Below, piece by piece: positions 8,045-17,092 of a stretch of 64,000 nt of DNA. Under the pieces are notes generated by a model, which saw only the letters and a list, made by a program, of their open reading frames with translations, searched no databases and was not told the DNA's origin. Location: the NCBI GenBank assembly GCA_025060105.1, contig JANXCS010000002.1:186001-250000 (forward strand). The letters are read 5' to 3'. Within the stretch, counting starts at the first letter, position 1. Every line of letters starts with the position of its first letter. A program made the position numbers and the translations under genes. This DNA comes from Pseudothermotoga sp. Its GTDB lineage: Bacteria > Thermotogota > Thermotogae > Thermotogales > DSM-5069.

Positions 8045-9855
8045 ATCTTCAAATACCTCCTCAATTTGAACTCTTCTCTCTTCCCGGCGTTCCAGTGCCT
8101 TACGGGTCTGAAATAACCAACCACTCTTGAATACACTTCTGTTTCTCCGCCGCAGATTGGACAATTATTCATCTCACCTCTGAGGTAACCGTGTTCTTTA
8201 CAAATGCTGAAGGTTGGGGTTAATGTCAAGTAAGGCAACTTGTACTGGTTAAAGATGAGTTTCAAAAGTTTTGGGACTAGATGATCTTCAATCGGTTCGC
8301 CCAGATAAAGGTGTAGCACAGTTCCGCCTGTGTATAATGATTGCAGTTCATCTTGGTGCTCGAGTATGTAGGATAAATCGTAATCTTTGTCGATTGGTAA
8401 CTGTGTTGAATTGGTGTAGAAAGGTTCGTTGATTCCACTGGTGTAGATATCTGGGAATTTCCTCCTGTCTATCTTCGCCAATCTGTAACTAACTCCTTCT
8501 GCCGGTGTGGCTTCGAGATTGTAAAGATTACCAGTTTGCCTTTGAAACTGAAGTATTTTTTCCCTCATGAAGTTCAACACTTTTATGGCGAATTGCCTGC
8601 CTTCTTCAGAATCTATACCAACACCCAAGAAATTGATACAAGCTTCATGCATGCCGATCAAACCTATCGTTGAAAAATGGTTTGTCCAATAACCTCCGGT
8701 CAACTGATAAACCTCAGATAGGTAGAAACGCGAGTATGGGTATAGACCCCTTATTGTCAGATCCTCGATTACATCCCTTTTGATTTCCAAGCTTTTCTTT
8801 GCGATCTCCATCAGTTCAGAAAGTCGTTCAAAAAATTCTTCTTCGGTTGAAGAGAGGTATCCAATCCTTGGCATATTTATTGTGACCACACCTATACTTC
8901 CCGTAAGTGGGTTTGCTCCAAACAATCCTCCTCCTTTCTTTTTCAACTCCCCTCTATCAGTGACAAACTGCGTCAACCTCGTTCTGATGGAGGTGTTGTC
9001 CAAACGTAACCTGCAACACATACTCCTGACGTCGGATGGTTCCATATCACTGTTGATGAAATTTGAAAAGTATGGTGCACCGTACTTCGCTGTCAGCTTC
9101 CAGAGCAAATCGAATTCATCCGAATCCCATGGGAAATTTTTATCGATGGAGTAAGTGGGTATAGGGAAAGTGAAGATTCGACCGTGTGCATCGCCTTCAA
9201 TCATCACTTGCCAAAATGCTTTGTTAAGCATATCCATTTCTCTCTGAAAATCACTGTAAGTGTGTGGCTGGCGGTATCCTCCAACGATCACATTCTCATT
9301 TGCAAGATATTTTGGAACAACTAGATCAAAGCTCAAGTTCGTGAAAGGTGTTTGAAAACCCGTTCTTGTCGGAACATTGAGATTGAACACGAACTCTTGG
9401 ATAGATTGTTTCACTTCACAAAAACTCAGTCCGTCTTGAGCTATATAAGGAGCTAAAAGTGTGTCAAAATTCGAAAAAGCTATAGCACCTGCGACTTCTC
9501 CTTGAAGTGTGAACATGAAATTCACCACTTGACCCAATGCGCTTCTGAAATGCTTAGCTGGTTTACTCGCTATCTTTCCTTCAACACCTGTGAATCCCTT
9601 CAGTAACAAATCTTCCAAGCTCCATCCTGTACAATAAGCAGAAAGAGAACCAAGATCATGAATGTGAAGATCTCCTTGCAAGTGTGCAGAAGACACTTCT
9701 TCAGGGTATATTTCTTCAAGCCAATACCGCGAAATTATGGAAGAATAGAGATACTGATTCAAACCTTGAAGTGAATAAGACATATTGGAATTCTCGTTGA
9801 CCCTCCAATCACTTTTCGACAAATAATTATTGACGAGTTCATTCAATCGTGACAA
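8041..9855 (-). CDS. nrdD: Anaerobic (class III) ribonucleoside-triphosphate reductase
   Basis: The 604-residue enzyme reduces ribonucleotides to deoxyribonucleotides without oxygen. It shows the MCCRLRLDN segment (about residues 291-299) with the catalytic cysteine region. The C-terminal glycyl-radical motif RVVGY (about 578-582) is preceded by a Cys/His/Cys/Cys metal site (CKEH, then CPICGG). There is no clear N-terminal ATP-cone, and the protein begins directly with a catalytic-domain-like region. The start is TTG after a strong GGGAGGGAG site. The promoter carries two NrdR boxes. Confidence 0.95.
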   Translation of the reverse strand: MSRLNELVNNYLSKSDWRVNENSNMSYSLQGLNQYLYSSIISRYWLEEIYPEEVSSAHLQGDLHIHDLGSLSAYCTGWSLEDLLLKGFTGVEGKIASKPAKHFRSALGQVVNFMFTLQGEVAGAIAFSNFDTLLAPYIAQDGLSFCEVKQSIQEFVFNLNVPTRTGFQTPFTNLSFDLVVPKYLANENVIVGGYRQPHTYSDFQREMDMLNKAFWQVMIEGDAHGRIFTFPIPTYSIDKNFPWDSDEFDLLWKLTAKYGAPYFSNFINSDMEPSDVRSMCCRLRLDNTSIRTRLTQFVTDRGELKKKGGGLFGANPLTGSIGVVTINMPRIGYLSSTEEEFFERLSELMEIAKKSLEIKRDVIEDLTIRGLYPYSRFYLSEVYQLTGGYWTNHFSTIGLIGMHEACINFLGVGIDSEEGRQFAIKVLNFMREKILQFQRQTGNLYNLEATPAEGVSYRLAKIDRRKFPDIYTSGINEPFYTNSTQLPIDKDYDLSYILEHQDELQSLYTGGTVLHLYLGEPIEDHLVPKLLKLIFNQYKLPYLTLTPTFSICKEHGYLRGEMNNCPICGGETEVYSRVVGYFRPVRHWNAGKREEFKLRRYLKI

Positions 9856-9892
9856 GATGCTCCCTCCCTTAGTAAAAACTTTGACGGAAAAT

Positions 9893-9922
9893 ATTTTACA
9901 CCATATGTAGTGGTTATGTCAA
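9893..9922 (-). promoter_or_regulatory. Promoter of nrdD-nrdG
   Basis: On the minus strand, a perfect TTGACA (9922..9917) and TAAAAT (9898..9893) are separated by 18 nt. An NrdR box fills the spacer. Transcription would begin about 9886, some 30 nt before the nrdD TTG start. Confidence 0.75.
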
Positions 9923-9943
9923 TAAGTATACTATATGTAGTAT
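9898..9943. promoter_or_regulatory. Two NrdR boxes in the nrdD promoter
   Basis: ACACCATATGTAGTGG (9898-9913) and ATACTATATGTAGTAT (9928-9943) both fit the NrdR-box pattern (acaCwAtATaTwGtgt). Their start-to-start spacing is 30 bp, about three helical turns, which is the usual tandem arrangement. One box lies between -35 and -10 of nrdD and the other lies just upstream of -35. NrdR, the ATP/dATP-sensing repressor that reads these boxes, is encoded at 34465-34932. Confidence 0.85.
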
Positions 9944-9969
9944 ATCGTACTCAAAAATTTGATTCCACT

Positions 9970-9998
9970 TTGACGTGATTTTCTATAGCTGATAAAAT
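9970..9998 (+). promoter_or_regulatory. Promoter of the YhaM-PGM-topA-ddl operon
   Basis: TTGACG (9970-9975) and TAAAAT (9993-9998) have a 17-nt spacer, and a TG-A extension sits directly before the -10. It lies 22 nt ahead of the GTG start at 10020 and points away from nrdD. It does not overlap the NrdR boxes. Confidence 0.75.
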
Positions 9999-10019
9999 CG
10001 CCAGTGGGAGAGTGATGAA

Positions 10020-11063
10020 GTGAAGTTGGAAGATCTTTTACCGAAAGATGTCATCGATAAACTCAGGGAGCGTACTAAATCCACCAATCCTTACATACAA
10101 GAACTCTCTGAAAAAACGAAAGAGAACGTTGAATTGATTGGAAGGATCGTCAGTAAGAAATTACAAGAATCCAAGGACGGCAAGAAATTTCTTTTAATGA
10201 CCCTTTCAGATAGAACTGGAAGTATACGCGCCGTAGATTGGTACAACGCAGAGGAAAACGATATGCGATTTGCAGAAGGAGACGTAATACTGGCAAAAGG
10301 ACGTGTCGTGTTTTTCGAAGGTCATCTTCAGTTGAACATAGAGAAAGATAAAGACGCGTTGATACCGCTCAGTGAAGATCAATACGATTATGAAAGATTC
10401 GTCGAAATCACGAAGAGAAACATCGAATCACTGTACCAGAAACTCATCGAATTTATAAGGGATGTTCAGGACAGAGAAATACGATCGTTGATCGAAACTC
10501 TCTTGGTGCACGATAAAGAGTTCGTTTCAGCGTTCATTCAAGCTCCTGCGGGCGTGAGCGTGCACCATGCATACATGGGTGGACTGCTTGAGCACACAGT
10601 GGATGTCACAACGATGTGCAAAAGAATCTGTAGTGTTTACGATTTTCTCAACAGAGATATCCTCATCGCTGGCGCGATCTTGCACGATATAGGCAAAGTA
10701 AAAGAATACAAAATCACAAAGAAAGGTTTAGAAGTGACAACTGAAGGCGAACTGAAAGGTCACATTGCGCTGGGTTTGGAGGTTCTCCAGCAAACAGCGA
10801 GTAAAATCAACATAGCGAAAATGAAGCTATTACAACTAGAGCATATAGTCTTATCTCATCATGGCGAGTACGAATTTGGTTCTCCCGTTCTACCTAAAAC
10901 AGTGGAAGCTTACGTGGTACACGCACTGGAGAACATGGACTCGAAACTGTCAAGATTCAGAGTCATAAATGAAAAACAAAAGAATGGAGATAAGATGTGG
11001 AGTGATTTCGATAAGCATCTGGGAAGACGCGTTTGGTTGGGAAGGTGGAAGGATGAGGATTAA
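10020..11063 (+). CDS. YhaM-like 3'-5' exoribonuclease (OB fold plus HD domain)
   Basis: The 347-residue protein has an N-terminal OB-fold nucleic-acid-binding domain (about residues 35-120). An HD hydrolase domain follows, with HHAYMGGLLEHT (about 181-192), LHDIGK (about 220-225) and a later LSHHGEYEFGSP segment (about 279-290). This architecture matches YhaM/CBF1-type 3'-5' exoribonucleases. The start is GTG. The following phosphohexomutase gene begins inside its last codons. Confidence 0.88.
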   Translation: MKLEDLLPKDVIDKLRERTKSTNPYIQELSEKTKENVELIGRIVSKKLQESKDGKKFLLMTLSDRTGSIRAVDWYNAEENDMRFAEGDVILAKGRVVFFEGHLQLNIEKDKDALIPLSEDQYDYERFVEITKRNIESLYQKLIEFIRDVQDREIRSLIETLLVHDKEFVSAFIQAPAGVSVHHAYMGGLLEHTVDVTTMCKRICSVYDFLNRDILIAGAILHDIGKVKEYKITKKGLEVTTEGELKGHIALGLEVLQQTASKINIAKMKLLQLEHIVLSHHGEYEFGSPVLPKTVEAYVVHALENMDSKLSRFRVINEKQKNGDKMWSDFDKHLGRRVWLGRWKDED

Positions 11064-12462
11064 ATTTGGTACAAGCGGCTGGAGAGCGATAATAAGTGAC
11101 GATTTTACTTTCAAGAATGTTCGCATCGTTTCTCAGGCTATATCGGAATATCTGAAAAAGAACAATGGCAGAAGCGTTATCGTTGCACGCGATACACGTT
11201 TCATGACAGAGTTCTATGCGCGTTTGGTTGCAGAAGTACTCACAGCAAATGGCATAAAAGTTTTGATGCCCGAGAATCCCACACCAACACCAGTTGTTTC
11301 TTTCTCGATACGCCAGCACAAACTGTCCGGAGGGATCAATATAACAGCTTCGCACAATCCGCCCGAGTATTGCGGGATAAAGTTCAACCCAGCGGATGGC
11401 TCACCAGCACCTCCCGAGGTAACACAGCAGATCGAATCCATCATAGCTACGACCGATGAGAACAAGATTTCAACTATGTCTCTCGTTGAGGCCAACAATA
11501 AGGATCTCTTCGAAATATTCGATCCGAAACCAGATTATTTCAGTGCATTATCAAAAGTTATAAACTTTGAAATCATAAAAAAGGCAAAACCCAGAGTTAT
11601 TATTGATTTAATGTATGGTACAGCTATTGGGTATCTAGATGATTTGTGCTCAAAAGTATGTCATGAAATCGAAATTTTTCATAACTACAGAGACCCGTAC
11701 TTCGGCGGTGGCAGACCTGAACCAGACGAAGAAAGGCTCTCGCTACTTGCAAATCGTGTTAAATCTAAGAATTGGGATGTTGTGTTGGCTGTAGATGGAG
11801 ACGCAGACAGATTCGGCATCGTTGACGATGAAGGAAGGTACATCAAACCGAACGAAGTGATAGCGTTGCTAGCTCATCACCTTTACAAGAACAAAGGTAT
11901 GAAAGGACCTGTAGCTAGGACTGTCGCAACCTCACATGCTTTGGACGAAGTTGCTAAAGCTTTTGGAGGGAATGTCGTGGAAACCCCCGTTGGTTTCAAG
12001 TTCCTCGCCTCGGTTCTACTGAATGAAAAAGCGGTGATCGCGGGGGAAGAAAGTGGAGGATTGTCCATAGCTAATCACGTTCCAGAGAAAGACGGTATAC
12101 TTGCCTGTCTTCTCATTCTAGAAATGATCAGTTACGAGCAAAAACCGCTTTCTCAGATCAGAAAAGATTTTAATCAACGTTATGGTAACTTTTTCAACAC
12201 GAGAGTCGATTTGAAACTTTCAAACGATGAGGAAAAGAAGGCCCTTTTCGAAAAATTTGAAACAATAGAAAAGTATTTGACGGACTTGAAAGTGATCTCC
12301 AAAGATAGAGTGGACGGCTTACGTTACTTTTTTGACAAATCCAGCAGTTGGCTGCTCATCAGAAGCTCTGGCACAGAACCTGTTATAAGAGTTTATTTTG
12401 AAGCGAGAGACGAAGTTACTTACCAAAAGCTGAACATGCTCGTGAGAAAGATCAGCAGGTGA
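11053..12462 (+). CDS. Phosphoglucomutase/phosphomannomutase family protein
   Basis: I chose the ATG at 11053 (MRIKFGTSGWRA) because the GGTGGAAGG site precedes it and FGTSGWR is the normal family N-terminus. The 469-residue product has the phosphoserine loop TASHNPP (about residues 95-101), the metal loop DGDADRFG (about 240-247) and a C-terminal phosphate-binding segment R-S-S-G-T-E-P. It interconverts hexose 1- and 6-phosphates. Whether glucose, mannose or glucosamine phosphate is the substrate cannot be told from the motifs. Confidence 0.92.
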   Translation: MRIKFGTSGWRAIISDDFTFKNVRIVSQAISEYLKKNNGRSVIVARDTRFMTEFYARLVAEVLTANGIKVLMPENPTPTPVVSFSIRQHKLSGGINITASHNPPEYCGIKFNPADGSPAPPEVTQQIESIIATTDENKISTMSLVEANNKDLFEIFDPKPDYFSALSKVINFEIIKKAKPRVIIDLMYGTAIGYLDDLCSKVCHEIEIFHNYRDPYFGGGRPEPDEERLSLLANRVKSKNWDVVLAVDGDADRFGIVDDEGRYIKPNEVIALLAHHLYKNKGMKGPVARTVATSHALDEVAKAFGGNVVETPVGFKFLASVLLNEKAVIAGEESGGLSIANHVPEKDGILACLLILEMISYEQKPLSQIRKDFNQRYGNFFNTRVDLKLSNDEEKKALFEKFETIEKYLTDLKVISKDRVDGLRYFFDKSSSWLLIRSSGTEPVIRVYFEARDEVTYQKLNMLVRKISR

Positions 12463-12466
12463 GAAG

Positions 12467-14635
12467 ATGTCAAAAAGCAAAAAGATCATAATAGTTGAGT
12501 CTCCTGCCAAAGCAAGAACCATCATGGAGATATTGAAAGGTGAATACGAAGTCATTTCCTCCAAAGGTCACGTTCGAGATTTGCCCGAAAAACGTTTCGG
12601 CGTAGATATGAAAGATTTTGAACCTGTTTTTGAAATCATCGACGGTAAGGAAAAAATTGTGAGAGAAATTATCGAGAGAGCTAAAGGAAAAGAAGTGTTC
12701 CTAGCATCTGACATGGATAGAGAAGGCGAAGCGATAGCTTGGCATTTGGCTGATATACTGGGAATTCTTGGAAGAGAGAAAAGGATAGTTTTCAGCGAGA
12801 TAACTCCACAAACCATAATAAACGCTGTTCGTTCCCCGCGGCAAATAGATATGAGAAAAGTCCGCGCTCAGCTTGCGCGTCGCATTTTGGACAGAATCGT
12901 CGGTTATAAGATCAGTCCTTTATTGTGGAAATTGCTCAGGACCGGTTCTAGCGCCGGTAGAGTACAATCAGCCGCACTTAAATTAGTATGTGAACGAGAG
13001 TTACAACGCCATAAATTTGTCCCAAAGAAGTTTTGGAAAGTGCAAGGCTACATAGGTTCACTGAAGTTTTATTTAACGCATGTGGAAGGTAAGAAGATCG
13101 AAATGCAACAAGTGGACGAGGCTTTGGCAAAGAAAATACAGCAAGAAGTAAAAAAGTTGAAACTCGTACAGAAAAAGATTAGATTGGTGCAGAAAAAACC
13201 ACCGTTGCCATTCATAACTAGTACCATGCAACAAGAAGCTGCGAACAAATTCGGTTTCTCTGTCGCTCGAACTATGCAACTTGCTCAGATGCTTTACGAA
13301 GGTGTTGAGACGCCCGAAGGGCACAAGGCTTTCATAACCTATATTAGGACTGACTCAACACGCATCTCTGAATACGCAAGGTTTCAAGCTGAGAGATTCA
13401 TCGAGAAAAATTTTGGAGAGCGTTATATTGGAGAATTCAAATCAGATCAGAAGAAACCCAATATTCAAGACGCTCACGAGGCAATCAGACCAGTCGATGT
13501 TGAGTTGACCCCCGAAAAAGCTGAAAAGCTTCTCGATAGAGATCTATACAAACTTTATAAGCTGATCTGGGAAAGATTCTTAGCATCCCAAATGGCTCCC
13601 GCAACGTATGAGGAAATCGTTTATTTGTTCGAGTGTGACGTTTATATGTTTGAAGCTAAGGTAGAAAGAAGAATCTTTGATGGCTTCGAAGCAGTTTTTG
13701 GAAAACCAACTGAGGCACCGAAAACTTTGGAAGGTGAGACCTTCGAAGTTACAAGATGGGCAATAGAACAAGATGAAACGAAGCCACCTGCAAGGTATAC
13801 AGAATCATCTATGGTCAGGGCGCTAGAGGCAAGAGGGATAGGAAGGCCGAGCACCTATGCAACTATCATCTCCACATTGATCGAGAGAAAATATGTTGTT
13901 AAAGAATCGAAAGAACTCGTACCAACAGTACTCGGATCCATTGTGAACTATTATTTGGAACAAAGATTCCCAAAGATAGTGGATCTAGATTTCACTGCGA
14001 GAATGGAAGAAGCATTAGATGCGATCGAGAGGGGAGAAAAAAACCACAAACAGGTTTTGCAGGAATTCTATAGTGAGTTTTCCGAACAATTCGAGCGAGC
14101 GCAAAGGGAATGGTTATCCATAGATTTGAAGACGAATTTGAACTGCGAGTGCGGGGAAAAATTCTCCTTAAAAATGGGGCGATTCGGTCTTTATCTCACG
14201 TGTCGCACGTGTGGGAAAACCACATCGGTAGATTTGAGTAGTCCTGCGGTTATGGATTATGACTCAATGTATTTCATCGGTCAGGTTAAAAGTTATGCTT
14301 GTCCAAACTGCGGGGAACCTCTCAAAAAATACAGTGGTAAGTATGGTAAGTATTATCACTGCCATAAGTGTAACAAAAATTATAGAGATTTCGCACGCGG
14401 TAACTGTCCAAAATGTGGTTGGATGGTCGAGAAAAAACTCAGCAAAAACAAGCGACAGTTCTTCAAATGTACGAATGATGATTGCGATTATCTGAGTTGG
14501 CTCGAACCTGCGAATGATGCTTGTCCCTATTGCGGTGAGAGGTTACACTACAAAAAATTGCGCTCATCTGAAAAACTGTTCTGCCAGAAATGTAGAAAAA
14601 CTTTTGAAAAAATCGAGGGAGGCACAAAACATTGA
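12467..14635 (+). CDS. topA: DNA topoisomerase I (type IA)
   Basis: The 722-residue enzyme starts with the Toprim domain (VESPAKA at about residues 10-16, then the acidic DMDREGE). It carries the catalytic tyrosine in YIRTDSTR (about 288-295). Four Cys4 zinc ribbons lie at the C-terminus (about residues 562-722): two C-x-C/C-x2-C types followed by CPKCG and CPYCG types. It relaxes negative supercoils. The start ATG lies 5 nt after the previous stop, and ddl overlaps its stop. Confidence 0.97.
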   Translation: MSKSKKIIIVESPAKARTIMEILKGEYEVISSKGHVRDLPEKRFGVDMKDFEPVFEIIDGKEKIVREIIERAKGKEVFLASDMDREGEAIAWHLADILGILGREKRIVFSEITPQTIINAVRSPRQIDMRKVRAQLARRILDRIVGYKISPLLWKLLRTGSSAGRVQSAALKLVCERELQRHKFVPKKFWKVQGYIGSLKFYLTHVEGKKIEMQQVDEALAKKIQQEVKKLKLVQKKIRLVQKKPPLPFITSTMQQEAANKFGFSVARTMQLAQMLYEGVETPEGHKAFITYIRTDSTRISEYARFQAERFIEKNFGERYIGEFKSDQKKPNIQDAHEAIRPVDVELTPEKAEKLLDRDLYKLYKLIWERFLASQMAPATYEEIVYLFECDVYMFEAKVERRIFDGFEAVFGKPTEAPKTLEGETFEVTRWAIEQDETKPPARYTESSMVRALEARGIGRPSTYATIISTLIERKYVVKESKELVPTVLGSIVNYYLEQRFPKIVDLDFTARMEEALDAIERGEKNHKQVLQEFYSEFSEQFERAQREWLSIDLKTNLNCECGEKFSLKMGRFGLYLTCRTCGKTTSVDLSSPAVMDYDSMYFIGQVKSYACPNCGEPLKKYSGKYGKYYHCHKCNKNYRDFARGNCPKCGWMVEKKLSKNKRQFFKCTNDDCDYLSWLEPANDACPYCGERLHYKKLRSSEKLFCQKCRKTFEKIEGGTKH

Positions 14636-15525
14636 AAATTGCGGTTCTGATGGGTGGCATATCCAGAGAACGTGAGATCTCACTGAGGAGCGGTGAAAAC
14701 GTCGTCAAAGCTTTGAAGAAACTTGGACATCAAGTTGCACCGATAGACGTTAGAGAAGATTTCCTCAATATTTTACCAACTTTGAAGAAATTCGATCTGG
14801 TTTTCATAGCATTGCATGGTAAGTTTGGTGAAGATGGTACAATCCAAGCTTTACTCGAGTGGTTGGATGTACCGTACACAGGTTCCAGAGTTTTAGCAAG
14901 TGCGCTGTGTTTTGACAAATTGATGACCTACAGAGTGGTAGAAAAATTCGTTCCAGTCCCAGAATACGTCGTTGTGGATAGCCCCGTAAAAGAATCCCCT
15001 CTCGGTTTTCCCTGTGTCGTAAAACCTCGTAAAGAAGGTTCTAGCATTGGTGTACACATCTGTGATACTCCCGAAGAGCTGCATACATATCTCAAAGAGG
15101 AGCTGAAGATATACAAAGAAATGATCCTACAACGTTATGTTGCTGGTAGAGAACTCACTGTTTCTCTGATTGAGATGAATGGCGAGCTTCAGATATTACC
15201 CATACTTGAATTAAAACCTAAACGCAGGTTCTATGACTACATAGCTAAGTACACCCCAAACATGACAGAATTTGTGCTTCCTGCGCCACTGAGTGACGCA
15301 GAGTACAGAGTTGTTTGCGATAGTTGTTTGAAGGCTTTTAAAGTGTGTGAATGCAGCGGTTTTGCAAGGATAGATGGGATTTTGAAAGATGGAACGTTTT
15401 ATTTTCTTGAAATCAATACTATACCTGGTTTAACAGATTTGAGCGATATGCCTGCATCAGCCCGCGCTGCTGGTATGAGCTTTGAAGATCTAATTGACGC
15501 AATCGTGAAGACGGTGAAAAAATGA
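14632..15525 (+). CDS. ddl: D-alanine--D-alanine ligase
   Basis: The 297-residue ATP-grasp enzyme makes the D-Ala-D-Ala dipeptide for peptidoglycan. It shows the N-terminal GGISRERE motif (about residues 8-15), ALHGKFGEDG (about 61-70), VVKPRKEGSSIGV (about 128-140), and C-terminal FYFLEINTIPGLT with the metal-binding Glu and Asn. The TTG start follows a GGGAGG site and overlaps the topA stop as TTGA. Confidence 0.95.
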   Translation: MKIAVLMGGISREREISLRSGENVVKALKKLGHQVAPIDVREDFLNILPTLKKFDLVFIALHGKFGEDGTIQALLEWLDVPYTGSRVLASALCFDKLMTYRVVEKFVPVPEYVVVDSPVKESPLGFPCVVKPRKEGSSIGVHICDTPEELHTYLKEELKIYKEMILQRYVAGRELTVSLIEMNGELQILPILELKPKRRFYDYIAKYTPNMTEFVLPAPLSDAEYRVVCDSCLKAFKVCECSGFARIDGILKDGTFYFLEINTIPGLTDLSDMPASARAAGMSFEDLIDAIVKTVKK

Positions 15526-16550
15526 GAGTAATAATCGATACGTCGAATTTTTCTACCTGTTTGAGATTCTCCGATAAGATCATAGGTTCATCTGAATACA
15601 GCCTTGGCAACGTTTATTTCCTGTACAACAACGGTCTCGTTCTACGCGCAACCGATGGTTGTTTGAGCAGTTGGATGAGAGTCGGTTCATGTGAACCATT
15701 CGAGGGTGAGATCGCTGTACCTTTGAGACTTCTGAAGGGCTTCCTCACGGGTGATGTCGGTGAGAACTTAAATCTCACCTTATCAGGAGATCAGCTCGTT
15801 GTGAGCTACGGGAATGAAACTTTAAAAATGAAATTGTTCGGAGGCAGAGAAAAACAGTTTCCGGTCGAACACGAATTGGTGGCTCGCTCTAATAGCATGA
15901 GTTTTGTGAAAGCTTTAGACTTTGCCACATCGCCACTGGAGGAAGGAGATTTCACCTCTTTTGGATCGTTCGAGGACAGATTGTTCATCTTTGCTCCCAC
16001 TCATTCAATCGTTTGTTTATCTTGTGTGTCGGGTGAACTTGTAAAACCATTTGTCTTCTCTTTTCCTTACACGAGTGCGAGACATATCGTGAAAGCCTTC
16101 GAGGTTTATAAGAAGAAGGTACCTTTGAATTTTGGGTTGGATGAAGCGCTCATTATAGAATCTGTTGATTTCATCATGCAACTTTGCGGTGAAAAAGGCT
16201 CTGTTGATCCACGTATTGGTAGATTTCTTGGACAACAAAGAGAAAGTTTTCCATTACCAAATGGTTTTCGAAAGTTCATCTCCAAAGCTGCTTGGTTCAT
16301 ACCGAGAGAAAGCACCATCAAAATTGAGTGTACAAAAGGAAGCTTAAGGTTCTTTGGAACCTATGGTACTGTGACTTACAGAGCGATGCTACCGTTTGAA
16401 TTTCCATTGAGTTTTGGAGTAGAATTCTCACCTCACAAAATGAGGTCTGCCTTATCGCGCATGAGCACAAAGTTGCTGCTGAGTGTGGGGGATGATTTCG
16501 TCAAAATAGAAGATGGTAACGGCAAGATAGTGGTGGTGAAGAGGATATGA
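15522..16550 (+). CDS. Divergent DNA sliding-clamp (DnaN beta) fold protein
   Basis: The 342-residue protein lines up by pattern with the three domains of bacterial beta clamps. An N-terminal domain contains G-L-V-L-R-A-T-D-G (compare the family's LTATD) and E-G-E-I-A-V-P-L-R-L-L-K. A middle domain has a strand like R-L-F-I-F-A-P-T-H-S. In the C-terminal domain, E-S-F-P-L-P-N-G-F matches the family's G-x-F-P-d-y and V-E-F-S-P-H-K-M matches iafNpkyl. It ends V-K-R-I in place of the usual M-P-M/I-R-L. It is much more diverged than the T. maritima clamp as I remember it. It could be a paralogue with a special role or the only clamp here. It overlaps ddl and the next gene by ATGA. Confidence 0.6.
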   Translation: MRVIIDTSNFSTCLRFSDKIIGSSEYSLGNVYFLYNNGLVLRATDGCLSSWMRVGSCEPFEGEIAVPLRLLKGFLTGDVGENLNLTLSGDQLVVSYGNETLKMKLFGGREKQFPVEHELVARSNSMSFVKALDFATSPLEEGDFTSFGSFEDRLFIFAPTHSIVCLSCVSGELVKPFVFSFPYTSARHIVKAFEVYKKKVPLNFGLDEALIIESVDFIMQLCGEKGSVDPRIGRFLGQQRESFPLPNGFRKFISKAAWFIPRESTIKIECTKGSLRFFGTYGTVTYRAMLPFEFPLSFGVEFSPHKMRSALSRMSTKLLLSVGDDFVKIEDGNGKIVVVKRI

Positions 16551-17092
16551 CCAAGGATACTTTGAAGCGCGCTTGGAAGTTGTTTTTTGTTTTTTTGAGG
16601 ATTTCCTCCTTCACATTGGGTGGTGGTTATGCCATGGTACCAGTGATGCAATGGGAAATTGACAAGCTCGGCTGGATGAAAAAAGAAGAGTTCCTTTCAA
16701 TACTTTCCGTCGCGCAGTCTATACCTGGGCCTATCGCCTTTAACACTGCCGTCCTGGTTGGAAAAAAAATATCAGGATTGCTCGGTTCCATACTTTCTGG
16801 GATGGCTATTGCTCTTCCTCCCTTCGTTGCTATCGTTGCTGTGGCTAGTTTTCTGAAACCATTTTTGAACAACATCTACGTAAAAGCGTTTTTGATGGGG
16901 ACCTACGCAGCGGTGGTCGGATTGGTCTTCAACGTTCTTCTTGGATTGATTAAGAAGCAACAGTGGAAGTTTTTGAGGATCGTAGTGGTAGGATCAGGTG
17001 CAAGCTTACTCCTACTCAATAGGAATTCACTTTACGCAGTTTTTGCAATCAGCATCTTGGTGCTATACACTTGGGGGAAGGTGAAATCGTGA
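16547..17092 (+). CDS. Chromate transporter (CHR) family, first short subunit
   Basis: The 181-residue integral membrane protein has the CHR motifs F-T-L-G-G-G-Y-A-M near the N-terminus and S-I-P-G-P-I-A-F-N (about residues 62-70), and about five or six membrane segments. Short CHR proteins come in adjacent pairs that together replace one long ChrA; the second half follows immediately. The family was named for chromate efflux, but the physiological substrate in many members is unknown. Confidence 0.88.
   Translation: MTKDTLKRAWKLFFVFLRISSFTLGGGYAMVPVMQWEIDKLGWMKKEEFLSILSVAQSIPGPIAFNTAVLVGKKISGLLGSILSGMAIALPPFVAIVAVASFLKPFLNNIYVKAFLMGTYAAVVGLVFNVLLGLIKKQQWKFLRIVVVGSGASLLLLNRNSLYAVFAISILVLYTWGKVKS

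Noticed and set aside
8045-8164. Upstream extension of nrdG to 8164
   Set aside because: The added residues are highly basic and lie inside nrdD; the TTG at 8044 has a much better ribosome site and the typical stop-start overlap.
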